A stretch of DNA of 64,000 bases, from assembly GCA_965221735.1 (NCBI GenBank), contig OZ244910.1:620001-684000 (forward strand), given 5' to 3'. Positions 1 through 7,807 of this stretch are shown one piece after another. The position numbers and the translations under genes were made by a program. Below the pieces are notes generated by a model. The model did no database searches and was not told the DNA's origin. It saw only the letters and a list, made by a program, of their open reading frames with translations. Position 1 is the stretch's first letter; each line of letters starts with the position of its first letter. This stretch comes from UBA2991 sp965221735. GTDB lineage: Bacteria; Chloroflexota; Dehalococcoidia; Tepidiformales; Tepidiformaceae.

Positions 1-229
1 CGAAGGAACTCTCGCCCAGCACCCGTACGTCCCCCACCGACGGCTTCAGGAAGCCCGCGATCATGTTCAGCAGGGTGGTCTTGCCTGCCCCGTTCGGCCC
101 GAGCAGTCCAGTTACGCCCGGATCGAGCGCGAAGGAGATGCCGTTCACCGCCACCACGTTCCCGTACCAGCGGGAGACGTCGACCAACTCGACCGCCGCC
201 TCGGGAGCCGTCCCCTCGGCCGTGCTCAC
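1..229 (-). CDS. ABC transporter ATP-binding protein, N-terminal part (cut by window edge)
   Basis: About 76 N-terminal residues are visible. They hold the Walker A P-loop GPNGAGKT at residues ~41-48 and the usual strand before it, so this is an ABC ATPase of the ABC-2 exporter type. The GTG start at 229 overlaps the TGA of the upstream permease (GTGA), which implies translational coupling. It is the third gene of a minus-strand ATPase-permease-ATPase row. Its own permease probably lies left of the window. The substrate cannot be told from sequence. Confidence 0.9.
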   Translation of the reverse strand, partial: MSTAEGTAPEAAVELVDVSRWYGNVVAVNGISFALDPGVTGLLGPNGAGKTTLLNMIAGFLKPSVGDVRVLGESSF

Positions 230-1131
230 AGGCTTCGCCGCCCGTAGTGGCGCACCAGCAGTGCGATCCCGGCTGCCGTTACCGCCAGCGCGAAGAAGAA
301 GTACCAGCCCCCGGCGAAGTCCGCGACGTTCAGCGGGTGTCCCTCGCCGATGTCCGGGGCCGCGTCGAAGAACCAGTAGGTGAAACCGTCGATGACGAAG
401 AACGGGTTCAGGAAGACGCCCAGCCGTCCAACGAAGTTCTCCACCGTCCCGACCAGGACTCCCGAGATGATGGGGAGGAACACGAACGGCGCGATCACGC
501 CGATCGTGGCGAACGCGCGCCGTCCGCTCTGCGCCGAGATCAGCATCCCGATCGCCGCGAAGAAGAGCGAGATGAGGAGGCTGCTCCCGATGATCGGGCC
601 CACCTGGCCCCACTCGTCCTGGAAATAGCCCCCGAAGCTGTCCACCACGAGCGCATTGCCCAGGAACAGGACCGCCTGCGGCAGCAGGGTGAGCGCGAGC
701 AGCGCCGTCGCCATCGAGGCGTACCGGGCCAGCGCGTAGTCCTGCCGGCTGAGCCCCCGCGAGAAGTAGAGCGGCAGCGTCGCGTGCCGCAGGTCACGCC
801 CCAGCAGCTCCGGCGCCACCGCCGCCACGAACAGCATCAGCGCGGCCGGCGGGAAGAAGAAGACCGAGCTGAAGTAGTCCTCTGCCCGGATCGCGTCGGA
901 GATGTCGATGTCGATGAAGGCGGCCGCCATCAGGTAGCCCAGCGCGGGGATCGCCGCGACGACCGCGAGCCCTATCGGGAAGACCTTGCTGCGTGTCCGC
1001 CGCCCCAGCCCGAATGCTGCCCGCAGTCCATGCACGTAGAGCGAGAGCACGGCGTCCCAGCGTCCCAGCCGCCGCCCCTCGTAGCGCCGGTAGCCGAGGT
1101 CGTAGATGCTTCCCGCCGCCCGCTCAGACAT
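226..1131 (-). CDS. ABC-2 type transporter permease
   Basis: This 301-residue integral membrane protein has about six hydrophobic segments: residues ~50-72, ~95-112, ~135-160, ~175-197, ~205-228 and a last one near 275-292. The C-terminus is basic (HYGRRSL). Length and hydropathy match single-polypeptide permeases of ABC-2 exporters. The ATG at 1131 overlaps the end of the upstream ATPase gene by 8 bases, and the stop overlaps the next ATPase start, so the three are one operon. The family is inferred from context as much as from sequence. Confidence 0.85.
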   Translation of the reverse strand: MSERAAGSIYDLGYRRYEGRRLGRWDAVLSLYVHGLRAAFGLGRRTRSKVFPIGLAVVAAIPALGYLMAAAFIDIDISDAIRAEDYFSSVFFFPPAALMLFVAAVAPELLGRDLRHATLPLYFSRGLSRQDYALARYASMATALLALTLLPQAVLFLGNALVVDSFGGYFQDEWGQVGPIIGSSLLISLFFAAIGMLISAQSGRRAFATIGVIAPFVFLPIISGVLVGTVENFVGRLGVFLNPFFVIDGFTYWFFDAAPDIGEGHPLNVADFAGGWYFFFALAVTAAGIALLVRHYGRRSL

Positions 1132-2047
1132 GCTCCGTCACCGCCTCGTCCGCATCCGGGCGGAAGATGTCCTCAAGCGTCTGGCGGCGCTGCTCCAGGC
1201 GCACCAGCCCCAGCTCCAGCTCCACGATGCAGTCCCGGATCGCGTCGTACGGTTCGTCGCCGTTCAGTCCGACGTGTGCGAGGAAGCCCTCGCCGCGGGC
1301 CTCGAAGCCGCGCTTCGTCAGCGCCTCCGCCAGCGCCGCCGCGTCGCCCTCCACCTCTACCTCAAGCGACCCCAGTCCCGCCGTGAACTCCGCTACCGCC
1401 CCCTGCCGCACCAGCCGCCCGGCGTCGATCACGACGAGCGAGTCGCACACCCGCTCGATCTCCCCCAGCAGGTGCGACGACATCAGCACGGCGATTCCGA
1501 ACTCGCGCCCGGTGCGGCGCACGAGGTCGAGCATCTCCTCGCGCCCCGCCGGGTCGAGGCCGTTGGTGGGCTCGTCCAGGAAGATGAGGCGCGGGTCGTG
1601 TACGAGCGCCTGCGCGAGCTTCACGCGCTGCTTCATGCCCGTCGAGTAGCCGCCGATCTCGCGGTAGCGCTCCTCGAACAGCCCCACGTGACGCAGCGTC
1701 TCCGCCGTGCGTTCGCGGGCGGCGGTGCGAGGCAGGCCGCTCACCTCCGCCAAGTGCGCCACGAACTCCGTCGCCGAGAGGTCGGGGGGCAGGCAGTCGT
1801 GCTCGGGCATGTAGCCCACGAGCCCGCGGATGGCCCGCCCCTCGGTCTCCACGTCCATGTCGAGCACGCGCGCCTTGCCGCGCGTCGCGGGCAGCAGCCC
1901 GAGCAGAATCTTGATCAGCGTGCTCTTGCCCGCCCCGTTCGCCCCGACCAGCCCGATGATGCCCGGCTCGACGTTGATGTCGAGCGCGTTCAGCGCAGTC
2001 ACGCCCGGGTACTGCTTCGTCAGGGCATACGTCTCGATGAGGGGCAC
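1124..2047 (-). CDS. ABC transporter ATP-binding protein
   Basis: A complete 307-residue ABC ATPase of the CcmA/exporter class. It shows Walker A GANGAGKST (~37-45), signature YSTGMKQRVKLAQAL (~133-147) and Walker B LIFLDEPTNGLDP followed by the H-loop SSH. The ~80 residues after the ATPase core are the extra C-terminal domain common in ABC-2 drug or polysaccharide exporters. The GTG start at 2047 follows a TAGGAT box by 6 bases with no Shine-Dalgarno, so the mRNA is probably leaderless. First gene of the operon. Confidence 0.95.
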   Translation of the reverse strand: MPLIETYALTKQYPGVTALNALDINVEPGIIGLVGANGAGKSTLIKILLGLLPATRGKARVLDMDVETEGRAIRGLVGYMPEHDCLPPDLSATEFVAHLAEVSGLPRTAARERTAETLRHVGLFEERYREIGGYSTGMKQRVKLAQALVHDPRLIFLDEPTNGLDPAGREEMLDLVRRTGREFGIAVLMSSHLLGEIERVCDSLVVIDAGRLVRQGAVAEFTAGLGSLEVEVEGDAAALAEALTKRGFEARGEGFLAHVGLNGDEPYDAIRDCIVELELGLVRLEQRRQTLEDIFRPDADEAVTEHV

Positions 2048-2053
2048 CGCTCT

Positions 2054-2059
2054 ATCCTA
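2054..2059 (-). promoter_or_regulatory. -10 box TAGGAT for leaderless ABC operon
   Basis: On the minus strand TAGGAT lies exactly 6 bases before the GTG of the ABC ATPase gene. Transcription starting about 7 bases after a -10 box would begin at or next to the start codon. No -35 match is evident. Confidence 0.5.
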
Positions 2060-2093
2060 GCCGCCGGCAAGGAACCGGTCTGCCTCGTCGGGA

Positions 2094-3278
2094 TCAGGCC
2101 TGGGTCAGTGTCACGGGCAGCGAGGTGTAGCCGAGCACGACGCCCGTGCCCGTCTGCCGGACGGGCGGGGCTGTTGGCTCGATGGCCGCGAAGCGGTCGA
2201 GCCAGGTGTTCAACGTGATCCGCGCCTCCGCCCGCGCCAGCGGCGAGCCCAGGCAGTAGTGCGTCCCGTGCCCGAAGCCGACGTGCGCGTGCAGGTCGCG
2301 CTCCAGCACGAACTCGTCCGGCTCGTCCCACTCCTCGGGGTCGCGGTTGGCCGCTCCGTAGAACACGCCCACCCGCTGCTCCGCCGGAATCGTCACGCCG
2401 TTCAGCTCGACCTCGCGCGTCGTCCGCCGGAAGAGCACCTGCACGGGGCTCTCGTAGCGCAGCATCTCCTCGATCAGCTGCGGGATGAGCGAGCGGTCCT
2501 CGCGCAGCCGCGACCACAGCTCCGGCCTCTGCGAGAGGAAGGCGATCATGTTGCCCATCAGGTTCGTCGTCGTCTCGTTCCCCGCGATCAAGAGCAGCAT
2601 GCAGAAACCGAGCACCTCCCAGTCATCGAGCGCCTCGCCCTCGATCTCCGCCTCCACCAGCGCGGTGATCAGGTCCTCCGCGCCGTGCGCCCGCCTCGCC
2701 GCCGCCATCTGCCCGAAGTAGGCCATCATCTCCTGCGTCGACTGCTGCCGCTCCTCCGGCGTCCGCGGGTGGACGCCCAGCGCGTCGTCCGTCCACTGCT
2801 TGAAGGTCTGGTATTCCTCCCGCGGGATGCCCAGCAGCTCCGCGATCGCCATCACCGGCAGCGGCATCGTGTAGTTCTGGACCACCTCGAGCTCGCCCCC
2901 GCGCACCTCTTCCAGCAGCTCGTTCACCACCGTCTGCAGCCACGGCTCCAGCTCCCGGATGCGGCGCGGCGTGAACGCCTTGTTCACCAGCTTGCGGAAG
3001 CGGGTGTGGCGGGGCGGGTCGTCGTTCAGCAGCACCAGACGCATGCCGCTGCCGCTGCTCTGCCCCCCGGTCGACGCCGACGAGAACGTCTCGTGGTCCC
3101 CCAGCGCCCCGTAGACGTCGTCGTACCGCAGCAGCGCCCACAGACCGCCTGCCGAGGACCCTGCCTCCTGCCCGAAGAGGATGGGCGACTGCGCCCGCAG
3201 CCGGTCGTACTCGGGGTACGGGTTGGCGTTGCACTCGGGCGTCATCAGCGTGGTGGCGGTTGCGGTCGGGGCGGTCAT
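2094..3278 (-). CDS. cytochrome P450
   Basis: A soluble bacterial P450 of 394 residues that would hydroxylate a small or lipid-like substrate using an external ferredoxin or flavodoxin reductase. Seen: I-helix oxygen-activation motif AGNETTTN, K-helix ExxR within EEMLRYESP, and the heme-thiolate loop FGHGTHYCLGSPLARAEA with its cysteine ligand. A longer open frame runs to 3434, but the ATG at 3278 has a perfect AAGGAGG six bases upstream, so I start there. A TAGACT box at 3311-3316 gives a short leader. It is divergent from an acyl-CoA ligase. No redox partner is adjacent. Confidence 0.95.
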   Translation of the reverse strand: MTAPTATATTLMTPECNANPYPEYDRLRAQSPILFGQEAGSSAGGLWALLRYDDVYGALGDHETFSSASTGGQSSGSGMRLVLLNDDPPRHTRFRKLVNKAFTPRRIRELEPWLQTVVNELLEEVRGGELEVVQNYTMPLPVMAIAELLGIPREEYQTFKQWTDDALGVHPRTPEERQQSTQEMMAYFGQMAAARRAHGAEDLITALVEAEIEGEALDDWEVLGFCMLLLIAGNETTTNLMGNMIAFLSQRPELWSRLREDRSLIPQLIEEMLRYESPVQVLFRRTTREVELNGVTIPAEQRVGVFYGAANRDPEEWDEPDEFVLERDLHAHVGFGHGTHYCLGSPLARAEARITLNTWLDRFAAIEPTAPPVRQTGTGVVLGYTSLPVTLTQA

Positions 3279-3310
3279 CCGCGGCCTCCTTGAGGCGTGT
3301 TCGTCCTTCG

Positions 3311-3316
3311 AGTCTA
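3311..3316 (-). promoter_or_regulatory. -10 box (TAGACT) of the P450 gene
   Basis: The minus strand reads TAGACT. It predicts transcription from about 3304, leaving a ~25-base leader that contains the AAGGAGG of the P450 gene. The same hexamer recurs before several other genes here. Confidence 0.4.
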
Positions 3317-3371
3317 CCGGACGCCTCTCTCGGTCCGGCGGCCCGCGGTTTCGTCCCCGCGGGTGGCCGGG

Positions 3372-3377
3372 TAGCAT
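3372..3377 (+). promoter_or_regulatory. -10 box (TAGCAT) of the acyl-CoA ligase gene
   Basis: TAGCAT lies 34 bases before the chosen ATG at 3412, leaving a leader of roughly 28 bases that includes GGAG. There is no clear -35. Confidence 0.35.
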
Positions 3378-3411
3378 CTCGCCACGCCCGCATGGCGCCC
3401 GGAGCAGCGAC

Positions 3412-5004
3412 ATGGAAGTCCCCATGGTCGTCAACGATTTCCTCTTCCGCGCGGAGAGCCTCTACGGCCCGAAGGAAGCCGTTGTCGACGGCGACAAGCG
3501 TTTCACCTACGCCGAGTTCGCCCGGCGCTGCTACAAGCTCGCGCACGGCCTCACGAGCCTCGGCGTCGGCAAGGGCGACCGCGTCGGCATCCTCAGCCCC
3601 AACAGCCACCACTTCCTGGAGTCCTTCTACGGGACCTCGCTCATCGGCGCCGTCCTCGTACCCCTCAACTACCGCCTCGTCTCCGAGGACTTCCAGTACG
3701 CCTTCTCCCACTCCGGCGCGAAGGCCATCATCGCCGACTCCGACCTGACCGATGCCCTCGACGCCATCCGCGACGGCCTCCCCGATGTCGAGCACTGGAT
3801 CGTCGCCCGCTACGGCGCCGCCCCCACCCCCGACGGCTGGCAGGACTGGGAGGAGCTCGTCGCCGGCCAGCCCGAGACGCCCCCGCCCGATCCCGAGCTC
3901 GACGAGAACGACCTGGTCAGCATCAACTACACCTCCGGCACCACCGCCCGCCCCAAGGGCGTGATGCTCACCCACCGCAACTTCTACGCCAACGCCTACC
4001 ACTTCATCGCCCACCTGGGCGTGAACCACGACGACGTCGAGATGTGGACCCTGCCGATGTTCCACTGCAACGGCTGGGGCGGCGTCTACGCGCTCACGGC
4101 CATGGGCGGCAAGCACGTCATCGTGCGCGCGCCCGAGCCCGACCTCCTCTACGGCCTCATGCGCGACGAGGGCGTCACCTTCGCCTGCATGGCCCCCGCC
4201 GTCCTTGCCCGCATCCTCGATTTCGAGGACGCCGGCGAGTACGAGATTGCGACCAGCCCCCGCTTCGTCTGCGCCGGCGCCCCGCCCCCGGTCACCTTCG
4301 TCGAGCGCCTTGAGCAGGAGCGGGGCTGGACCTTCATGCAGATCTACGGGCTCACCGAGACCGCCCCCATCCTCACTGTCGCCGAGCCCAAGCCGCACGT
4401 GACTGCCGAGGGCGACGCCTTCTACCGGCTGAAGGCGCGCGCCGGACACCCCTCGGTGGGCGTCCACCTTCGCGTCGTGGGCGAGGGCGGCCGCGACGTG
4501 CCCCGCGACGACACCGCCATCGGCGAGGTCGCGGCCCGCGGCAACATGGTCTTCAAGGGCTACTGGAACCAGCCCGAGGAGACCGCCAAGGTCGTCCGCG
4601 ACGGCTACTTCTACACGGGCGATCTCGCCACCGTGAATGAGCACGGCTACATCAACATCGTCGACCGGGCCAAGGACGTCATCATCTCCGGCGGCGAGAA
4701 CATCTCCTCGATCGAGGTCGAGGACGTGCTCTACCGGCACCCCAAGGTGCTCGAAGCGGCTGTCGTCGGCATCCCCAGCGAGCGCTGGGGCGAGACGCCC
4801 CTCGCCGTCATCGTCCTGCAGCAGGGCGAGGAGGCCACGGCCGACGAGATCACCGACTTCTGTCGCGACAACATGGCCCACTTCAAGGTGCCGCGCCAGG
4901 TCGAATTCGCCGCCGAGCTCCCCCGCACGGCCACGGGCAAGCTCAAGAAGTTCGAGTTGCGCGAGCCCTACTGGGCCGCCACCGGCGGCCGTCGCGTGAA
5001 CTGA
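3412..5004 (+). CDS. fatty-acid/acyl-CoA synthetase, AMP-dependent (ANL superfamily)
   Basis: This 530-residue enzyme activates a carboxylic acid with ATP to an acyl-adenylate and transfers it to CoA. Seen: A3 phosphate loop YTSGTTARPKGVMLTHRN (~167-184), A5 motif YGLTETAP, A7/A8 region with YTGDLA and the hinge DRAKDVIISGGENISS, and the catalytic lysine region PRTATGKLKKFELRE near the C-terminus. GGAG lies seven bases before the ATG at 3412; an in-frame ATG at 3424 is an alternative. The long frame upstream to 3181 is antisense to the P450 gene. Substrate chain length is not predictable. It faces the P450, which could act on the same class of molecule. Confidence 0.95.
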   Translation: MEVPMVVNDFLFRAESLYGPKEAVVDGDKRFTYAEFARRCYKLAHGLTSLGVGKGDRVGILSPNSHHFLESFYGTSLIGAVLVPLNYRLVSEDFQYAFSHSGAKAIIADSDLTDALDAIRDGLPDVEHWIVARYGAAPTPDGWQDWEELVAGQPETPPPDPELDENDLVSINYTSGTTARPKGVMLTHRNFYANAYHFIAHLGVNHDDVEMWTLPMFHCNGWGGVYALTAMGGKHVIVRAPEPDLLYGLMRDEGVTFACMAPAVLARILDFEDAGEYEIATSPRFVCAGAPPPVTFVERLEQERGWTFMQIYGLTETAPILTVAEPKPHVTAEGDAFYRLKARAGHPSVGVHLRVVGEGGRDVPRDDTAIGEVAARGNMVFKGYWNQPEETAKVVRDGYFYTGDLATVNEHGYINIVDRAKDVIISGGENISSIEVEDVLYRHPKVLEAAVVGIPSERWGETPLAVIVLQQGEEATADEITDFCRDNMAHFKVPRQVEFAAELPRTATGKLKKFELREPYWAATGGRRVN

Positions 5005-5009
5005 AGGGG

Positions 5010-5041
5010 TTGGGCATGCATTGATGGCAGTGCTAGCATTG
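5010..5041 (+). promoter_or_regulatory. toxin-antitoxin promoter with overlapping palindromic operator
   Basis: TTGGGC (5010-5015) is followed after 18 bases by an extended -10, TGCTAGCAT (-10 at 5034-5039). CAGTGCTAGCATTG (5028-5041) is a 14-base near-perfect palindrome covering that -10. FitAB-type complexes repress their own promoters by binding inverted repeats, so this is the likely operator. That role is inferred. Confidence 0.45.
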
Positions 5042-5072
5042 CTTGCAGAGCGCGTGACCTGGGAGGCGAATC

Positions 5073-5333
5073 GTGGCCAGCATCACCGTGCGGAACCTGG
5101 ATGAAGGTCTGAAACGCCGCCTGCGCATCCGCGCGGCGGAGAACGGCAACTCGATGGAGCAGGAAGTGCGGGAGATCCTGGGCGAGGCCCTCGGCGAGGA
5201 GCCCCCGGCGCCGGGCGAGGATCTCGGCAGCGCCATCCGCCGAAGGTTCGCCCCGCTCCACGCCGAATTCGGCGATGTCGAACTGGAGTTGCCGCCCCGC
5301 GAGCCTGTCCCCGAACCGCCCACCTTCGACTGA
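5073..5333 (+). CDS. FitA-like ribbon-helix-helix antitoxin
   Basis: An 86-residue protein whose first ~45 residues fit the ribbon-helix-helix fold: strand ASITVRNLD, then the helix LKRRLRIRAAENG, then SMEQEVREILGEAL. This matches the FitA/Arc family that binds DNA and neutralises a PIN ribonuclease. The acidic/proline-rich C-terminus would wrap the toxin. The GTG start at 5073 has GGGAGG six bases upstream. It lies 9 bases before the PIN toxin gene in one operon. Confidence 0.85.
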   Translation: MASITVRNLDEGLKRRLRIRAAENGNSMEQEVREILGEALGEEPPAPGEDLGSAIRRRFAPLHAEFGDVELELPPREPVPEPPTFD

Positions 5334-5342
5334 GCCTGAACG

Positions 5343-5762
5343 GTGATCGTCCTCGACACGAATGTCGTCTCTGAGTTGACGCGACCCGCCCCCAGCAGCG
5401 CCGTCGTTGGGTGGGTCAGGCGCCAGGCGGCGTTCGACCTGTTCCTGACCGCCATTACCGAAGCCGAATTGCGCTACGGCGTCGAGATTCTTCCAGCAGG
5501 TCGGCGGCGAAATGCGATCTTCGCGGAAGTCGAGGGGGTGATTGGCGAGGACTTCGCCGGGCGCATTCTTCCCTTCGACACCGATGCCGCCCGCTCCTAC
5601 GCCGAGATCGCGGCTGCCCGCCGCGCCGCAGGCGGCCCGATCAGTCAGTCGGATGCCCAGATCGCGGCCATTGCCCGCTCGCGGGGCGCGGCCGTCGCCA
5701 CGCGGGATGTTGGGGGTTTCACTGGATGCGGAATCGAGGTGATCGACCCCTGGCGCTCGTGA
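5343..5762 (+). CDS. FitB/VapC-like PIN-domain toxin
   Basis: A 139-residue PIN-domain endoribonuclease. The acidic metal-binding residues are visible: D5 in LDTNVVSEL, E in ITEAELRYG (~E43), and D in QSDAQIAAIARSRG near residue 102, then ATRDVGGF near the C-terminus. Length is typical of FitB. The GTG start follows the antitoxin gene by 9 bases. In this family the toxin cleaves RNA and is held inactive by its cognate antitoxin. Confidence 0.88.
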   Translation: MIVLDTNVVSELTRPAPSSAVVGWVRRQAAFDLFLTAITEAELRYGVEILPAGRRRNAIFAEVEGVIGEDFAGRILPFDTDAARSYAEIAAARRAAGGPISQSDAQIAAIARSRGAAVATRDVGGFTGCGIEVIDPWRS

Positions 5763-5791
5763 GTCTCGCGGTTCCTGTCCGCCGCGCCGGG

Positions 5792-5825
5792 TAAGATTCC
5801 CACCGACCACCGACCACCGACCACC
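5792..5825 (+). promoter_or_regulatory. -10 box (TAAGAT) followed by a heptamer tandem repeat in the leader
   Basis: TAAGAT at 5792-5797 is followed by 3.6 copies of the heptamer CACCGAC (5801-5825), then AGGAG and the ATG at 5836. The repeat sits in the predicted 5' leader and could vary by slippage. Confidence 0.4.
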
Positions 5826-5835
5826 AGGAGCACCC

Positions 5836-6183
5836 ATGATCGTCATCGCCGGAAGCATTGACCTTGACCCCGCCCTGCGCGACCAGGCCCTCGCCACCGC
5901 CGGTCCCCATATCGACGCCGCCCTCGAGGAGCCCGGCTGCCGCAACTACGAGTGGACCGCCGATCCCCGCGTCGCCGAGCGCATCTGGGTCTACGAGCTC
6001 TGGGACGACGAAGCCTCCCTGCGCTTCCACTTCGAGAACGCCCCCTATCGCGACATGGGCGCCCACCTCGGCCGCCACGGCATCACCGGCTCGCAGATCA
6101 GCAAGTTCCGCGTCGACCTCGAGGAGCCCGTCTACGACGACACGGGCACGCCCCGCGCCGACTTCTTCACCGCCACCGGCTGA
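5836..6183 (+). CDS. antibiotic biosynthesis monooxygenase (ABM/YgiN-like) domain protein
   Basis: A 115-residue single-domain protein of the dimeric alpha+beta ABM fold. Typical features: the first strand IVIAGSIDLDP, the mid segment GCRNYEWTADP, the strand IWVYELWDDEASLRFHFE, and helix PYRDMGAHLGRHG. Family members are cofactor-free quinol or polyketide monooxygenases, or heme-binding proteins, but many are unassigned. CAGGAG stands six bases before ATG. The C-terminus FFTATG ends nine bases before the convergent neighbour. Confidence 0.8.
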   Translation: MIVIAGSIDLDPALRDQALATAGPHIDAALEEPGCRNYEWTADPRVAERIWVYELWDDEASLRFHFENAPYRDMGAHLGRHGITGSQISKFRVDLEEPVYDDTGTPRADFFTATG

Positions 6184-6192
6184 CGCTCGGCG

Positions 6193-6687
6193 TTATCCCT
6201 CCGACGGCCCTCGCCGGCGGCCAAGGCCGATCGTCGCGAGGCCCAGCGCCAGCCCCACCGGCGTGATCGCCAGCGCGGAGGGCACCGGCGCGTGGCCGGC
6301 GGCTCCGCTCATGACCTCGCCTAGGGTCGGACCGGTCGCGTCCGCCTCGTCGCCGTGGGAATGGCCGTGGTCGTCATGGGAGTCCTGCTCCGCGGCCGTG
6401 CCCGCGCTGTAATTCGCATCGACATGCTGCCAGACCCCGATCGCGCCGCTGACGACGGCCAGGATGGCCACGGTTCGCGCCAGCCAGACCGTCGCCGCCG
6501 TTGGGCGAACCATCAGGACTGCCGCGGCCACGATGACGATGCCCAGCGTTATCCACGGCGCCAGTTGCCAGGGGCCCTGCCAGTGGCGTTCGTAGGCCAG
6601 TGACAGGACGATGCCCGCCACGCCCAGCACGACCAGAAACAGCAGTCCCGCCCGCAGTCCGCCTGCCGCTCCCTCGCCTCTGAACAT
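6193..6687 (-). CDS. four-helix membrane protein with His-rich loop, function unknown
   Basis: 164 residues with four predicted membrane helices (~10-30, ~42-60, ~68-88, ~135-155). Between helices 3 and 4 is a loop with a histidine/aspartate-rich patch, DSHDDHGHSHGDEAD, of the kind that binds Zn or other divalent metals. The start is uncertain: ATG 6687 lies 9 bases after a TATCAT box (6697-6702, minus strand), while an in-frame ATG at 6708 lies upstream of that box and is less likely. I do not recognise the family. Confidence 0.6.
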   Translation of the reverse strand: MFRGEGAAGGLRAGLLFLVVLGVAGIVLSLAYERHWQGPWQLAPWITLGIVIVAAAVLMVRPTAATVWLARTVAILAVVSGAIGVWQHVDANYSAGTAAEQDSHDDHGHSHGDEADATGPTLGEVMSGAAGHAPVPSALAITPVGLALGLATIGLGRRRGPSEG

Positions 6688-6696
6688 GGGCCGGGG

Positions 6697-6702
6697 ATGA
6701 TA
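6697..6702 (-). promoter_or_regulatory. -10 box TATCAT
   Basis: The minus strand reads TATCAT, nine bases before the ATG at 6687. The expected transcript would have a leader of only two or three bases. Confidence 0.35.
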
Positions 6703-6764
6703 CAACATCTCGGTACGGCATCCGGGCAGACACATGGGCTGGAGGGGAACCTGCCGCGGCCGAC

Positions 6765-7661
6765 CTACGAGATCAGGATGATGCCCGCCACAGCGACCGC
6801 CACCCCCGCCACCAGCCAGAGGGTCAAGCGCTCCCCCAGGAAGATGGCGCCCAGGGGCACGGCGAAGAGCGGGGAGATGGCGCTCGCCACGGCGGCCCGG
6901 CCCACGCCTGCCTCCTGCACCGCGTAGATCCAGAGCAGGCTCCCCACTCCCGTGCCCGCCACTCCCGCGAGGAAGAGCGCGCCGTGGTCCCAGCGCGAGA
7001 TCTGCCACCGCCGGACACTCGACCGCGGCATCGCCCCCGCCACGAATCCCACCACGAGGGCGCTCGCCGGCAGGCGCAGCGCCGTCACCGCAACCGCGTT
7101 CTGTCCCTCCACCGCGTCCCCCAGCCACACCGTCGCGATTGCCCAGATGAGCGCGGTAATCCCCACCAGCGCCAGTCCTTGCTTGAGATTCCCGCTGCCT
7201 GCCGGTGCTGCCGTGGGCGCTCCCCTCTGCCGTCCCCGCAGGGCCACCAGGTAGACGCCCACCAGCACGAGCAGCGAGCCGATGACCTCAGCCAGCGTGA
7301 TCGCGTCACCCAGGAACACGATCCCGAGCGCGTAGGTCAGAAAGACGAAGAGCCCGAGACTGATCGTGAAGGCGCGCGTCAGCCCGAGGGCGTTCAGCGA
7401 GAAGACGTAGAGCGTGTCCCCCAGCGAATGGCCGACGAGGGCGGACCCGATTACCGCCACCGCCACTGCTACGGTCATCGCGTCGAAACCGCCCGACATA
7501 ATCACGAACGGCAGGACGATCAACAGCGCCAGCGCACCCCATGCGCCCCGCACCGCGCTTACCGACACGGCGTCGACACGCGTCGAGGACGAGGCCATGA
7601 GCGTGCTCGCCACCGCCCAGATGGCGGCAGACCCGATGCCCGCCAGGACGCCTGGATTCAC
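6765..7661 (-). CDS. EamA/DMT-family transporter
   Basis: 298 residues with ten hydrophobic segments arranged as two EamA repeats, the hallmark of the drug/metabolite transporter superfamily. Conserved features include an N-terminal AAIWAVASTL start, the loop ERLTLWLVAGVAVAVAGIILI at the C-terminal end of repeat two, and its counterpart DAITLAEVIGSLLVLVGVYL ending repeat one. The substrate is unknown. The GTG start at 7661 lacks a strong ribosome site. It is divergent from the alcohol dehydrogenase gene. Confidence 0.85.
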   Translation of the reverse strand: MNPGVLAGIGSAAIWAVASTLMASSSTRVDAVSVSAVRGAWGALALLIVLPFVIMSGGFDAMTVAVAVAVIGSALVGHSLGDTLYVFSLNALGLTRAFTISLGLFVFLTYALGIVFLGDAITLAEVIGSLLVLVGVYLVALRGRQRGAPTAAPAGSGNLKQGLALVGITALIWAIATVWLGDAVEGQNAVAVTALRLPASALVVGFVAGAMPRSSVRRWQISRWDHGALFLAGVAGTGVGSLLWIYAVQEAGVGRAAVASAISPLFAVPLGAIFLGERLTLWLVAGVAVAVAGIILIS

Positions 7662-7793
7662 GGTCGGCGGAGAGACGCGTGTCGGTCGAACATGGCGGCT
7701 CTCCTTCTCGACTCGGGCCTGCGCGCCTTGGCGCGCTTGCGCGAGGATAGCGCCTTGCTGTGTCGCGGGGGCGCACGCCCTCTGTCGGCACGC

Positions 7794-7799
7794 TACACT
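7794..7799 (+). promoter_or_regulatory. -10 box TACACT for near-leaderless dehydrogenase
   Basis: TACACT is followed by only eight bases before the ATG at 7808, with no Shine-Dalgarno. A leaderless or one-base-leader transcript is expected. No -35 match is seen 16-18 bases upstream. Confidence 0.5.
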
Positions 7800-7807
7800 C
7801 CCGCCCC

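Noticed and set aside
2623..4881. 752-residue minus-strand open frame opposite the acyl-CoA ligase
   Set aside because: It is antisense to a clear AMP-binding enzyme and runs into the P450 gene. It has only Gly/Ala/Val/Asp-rich composition and no motif.
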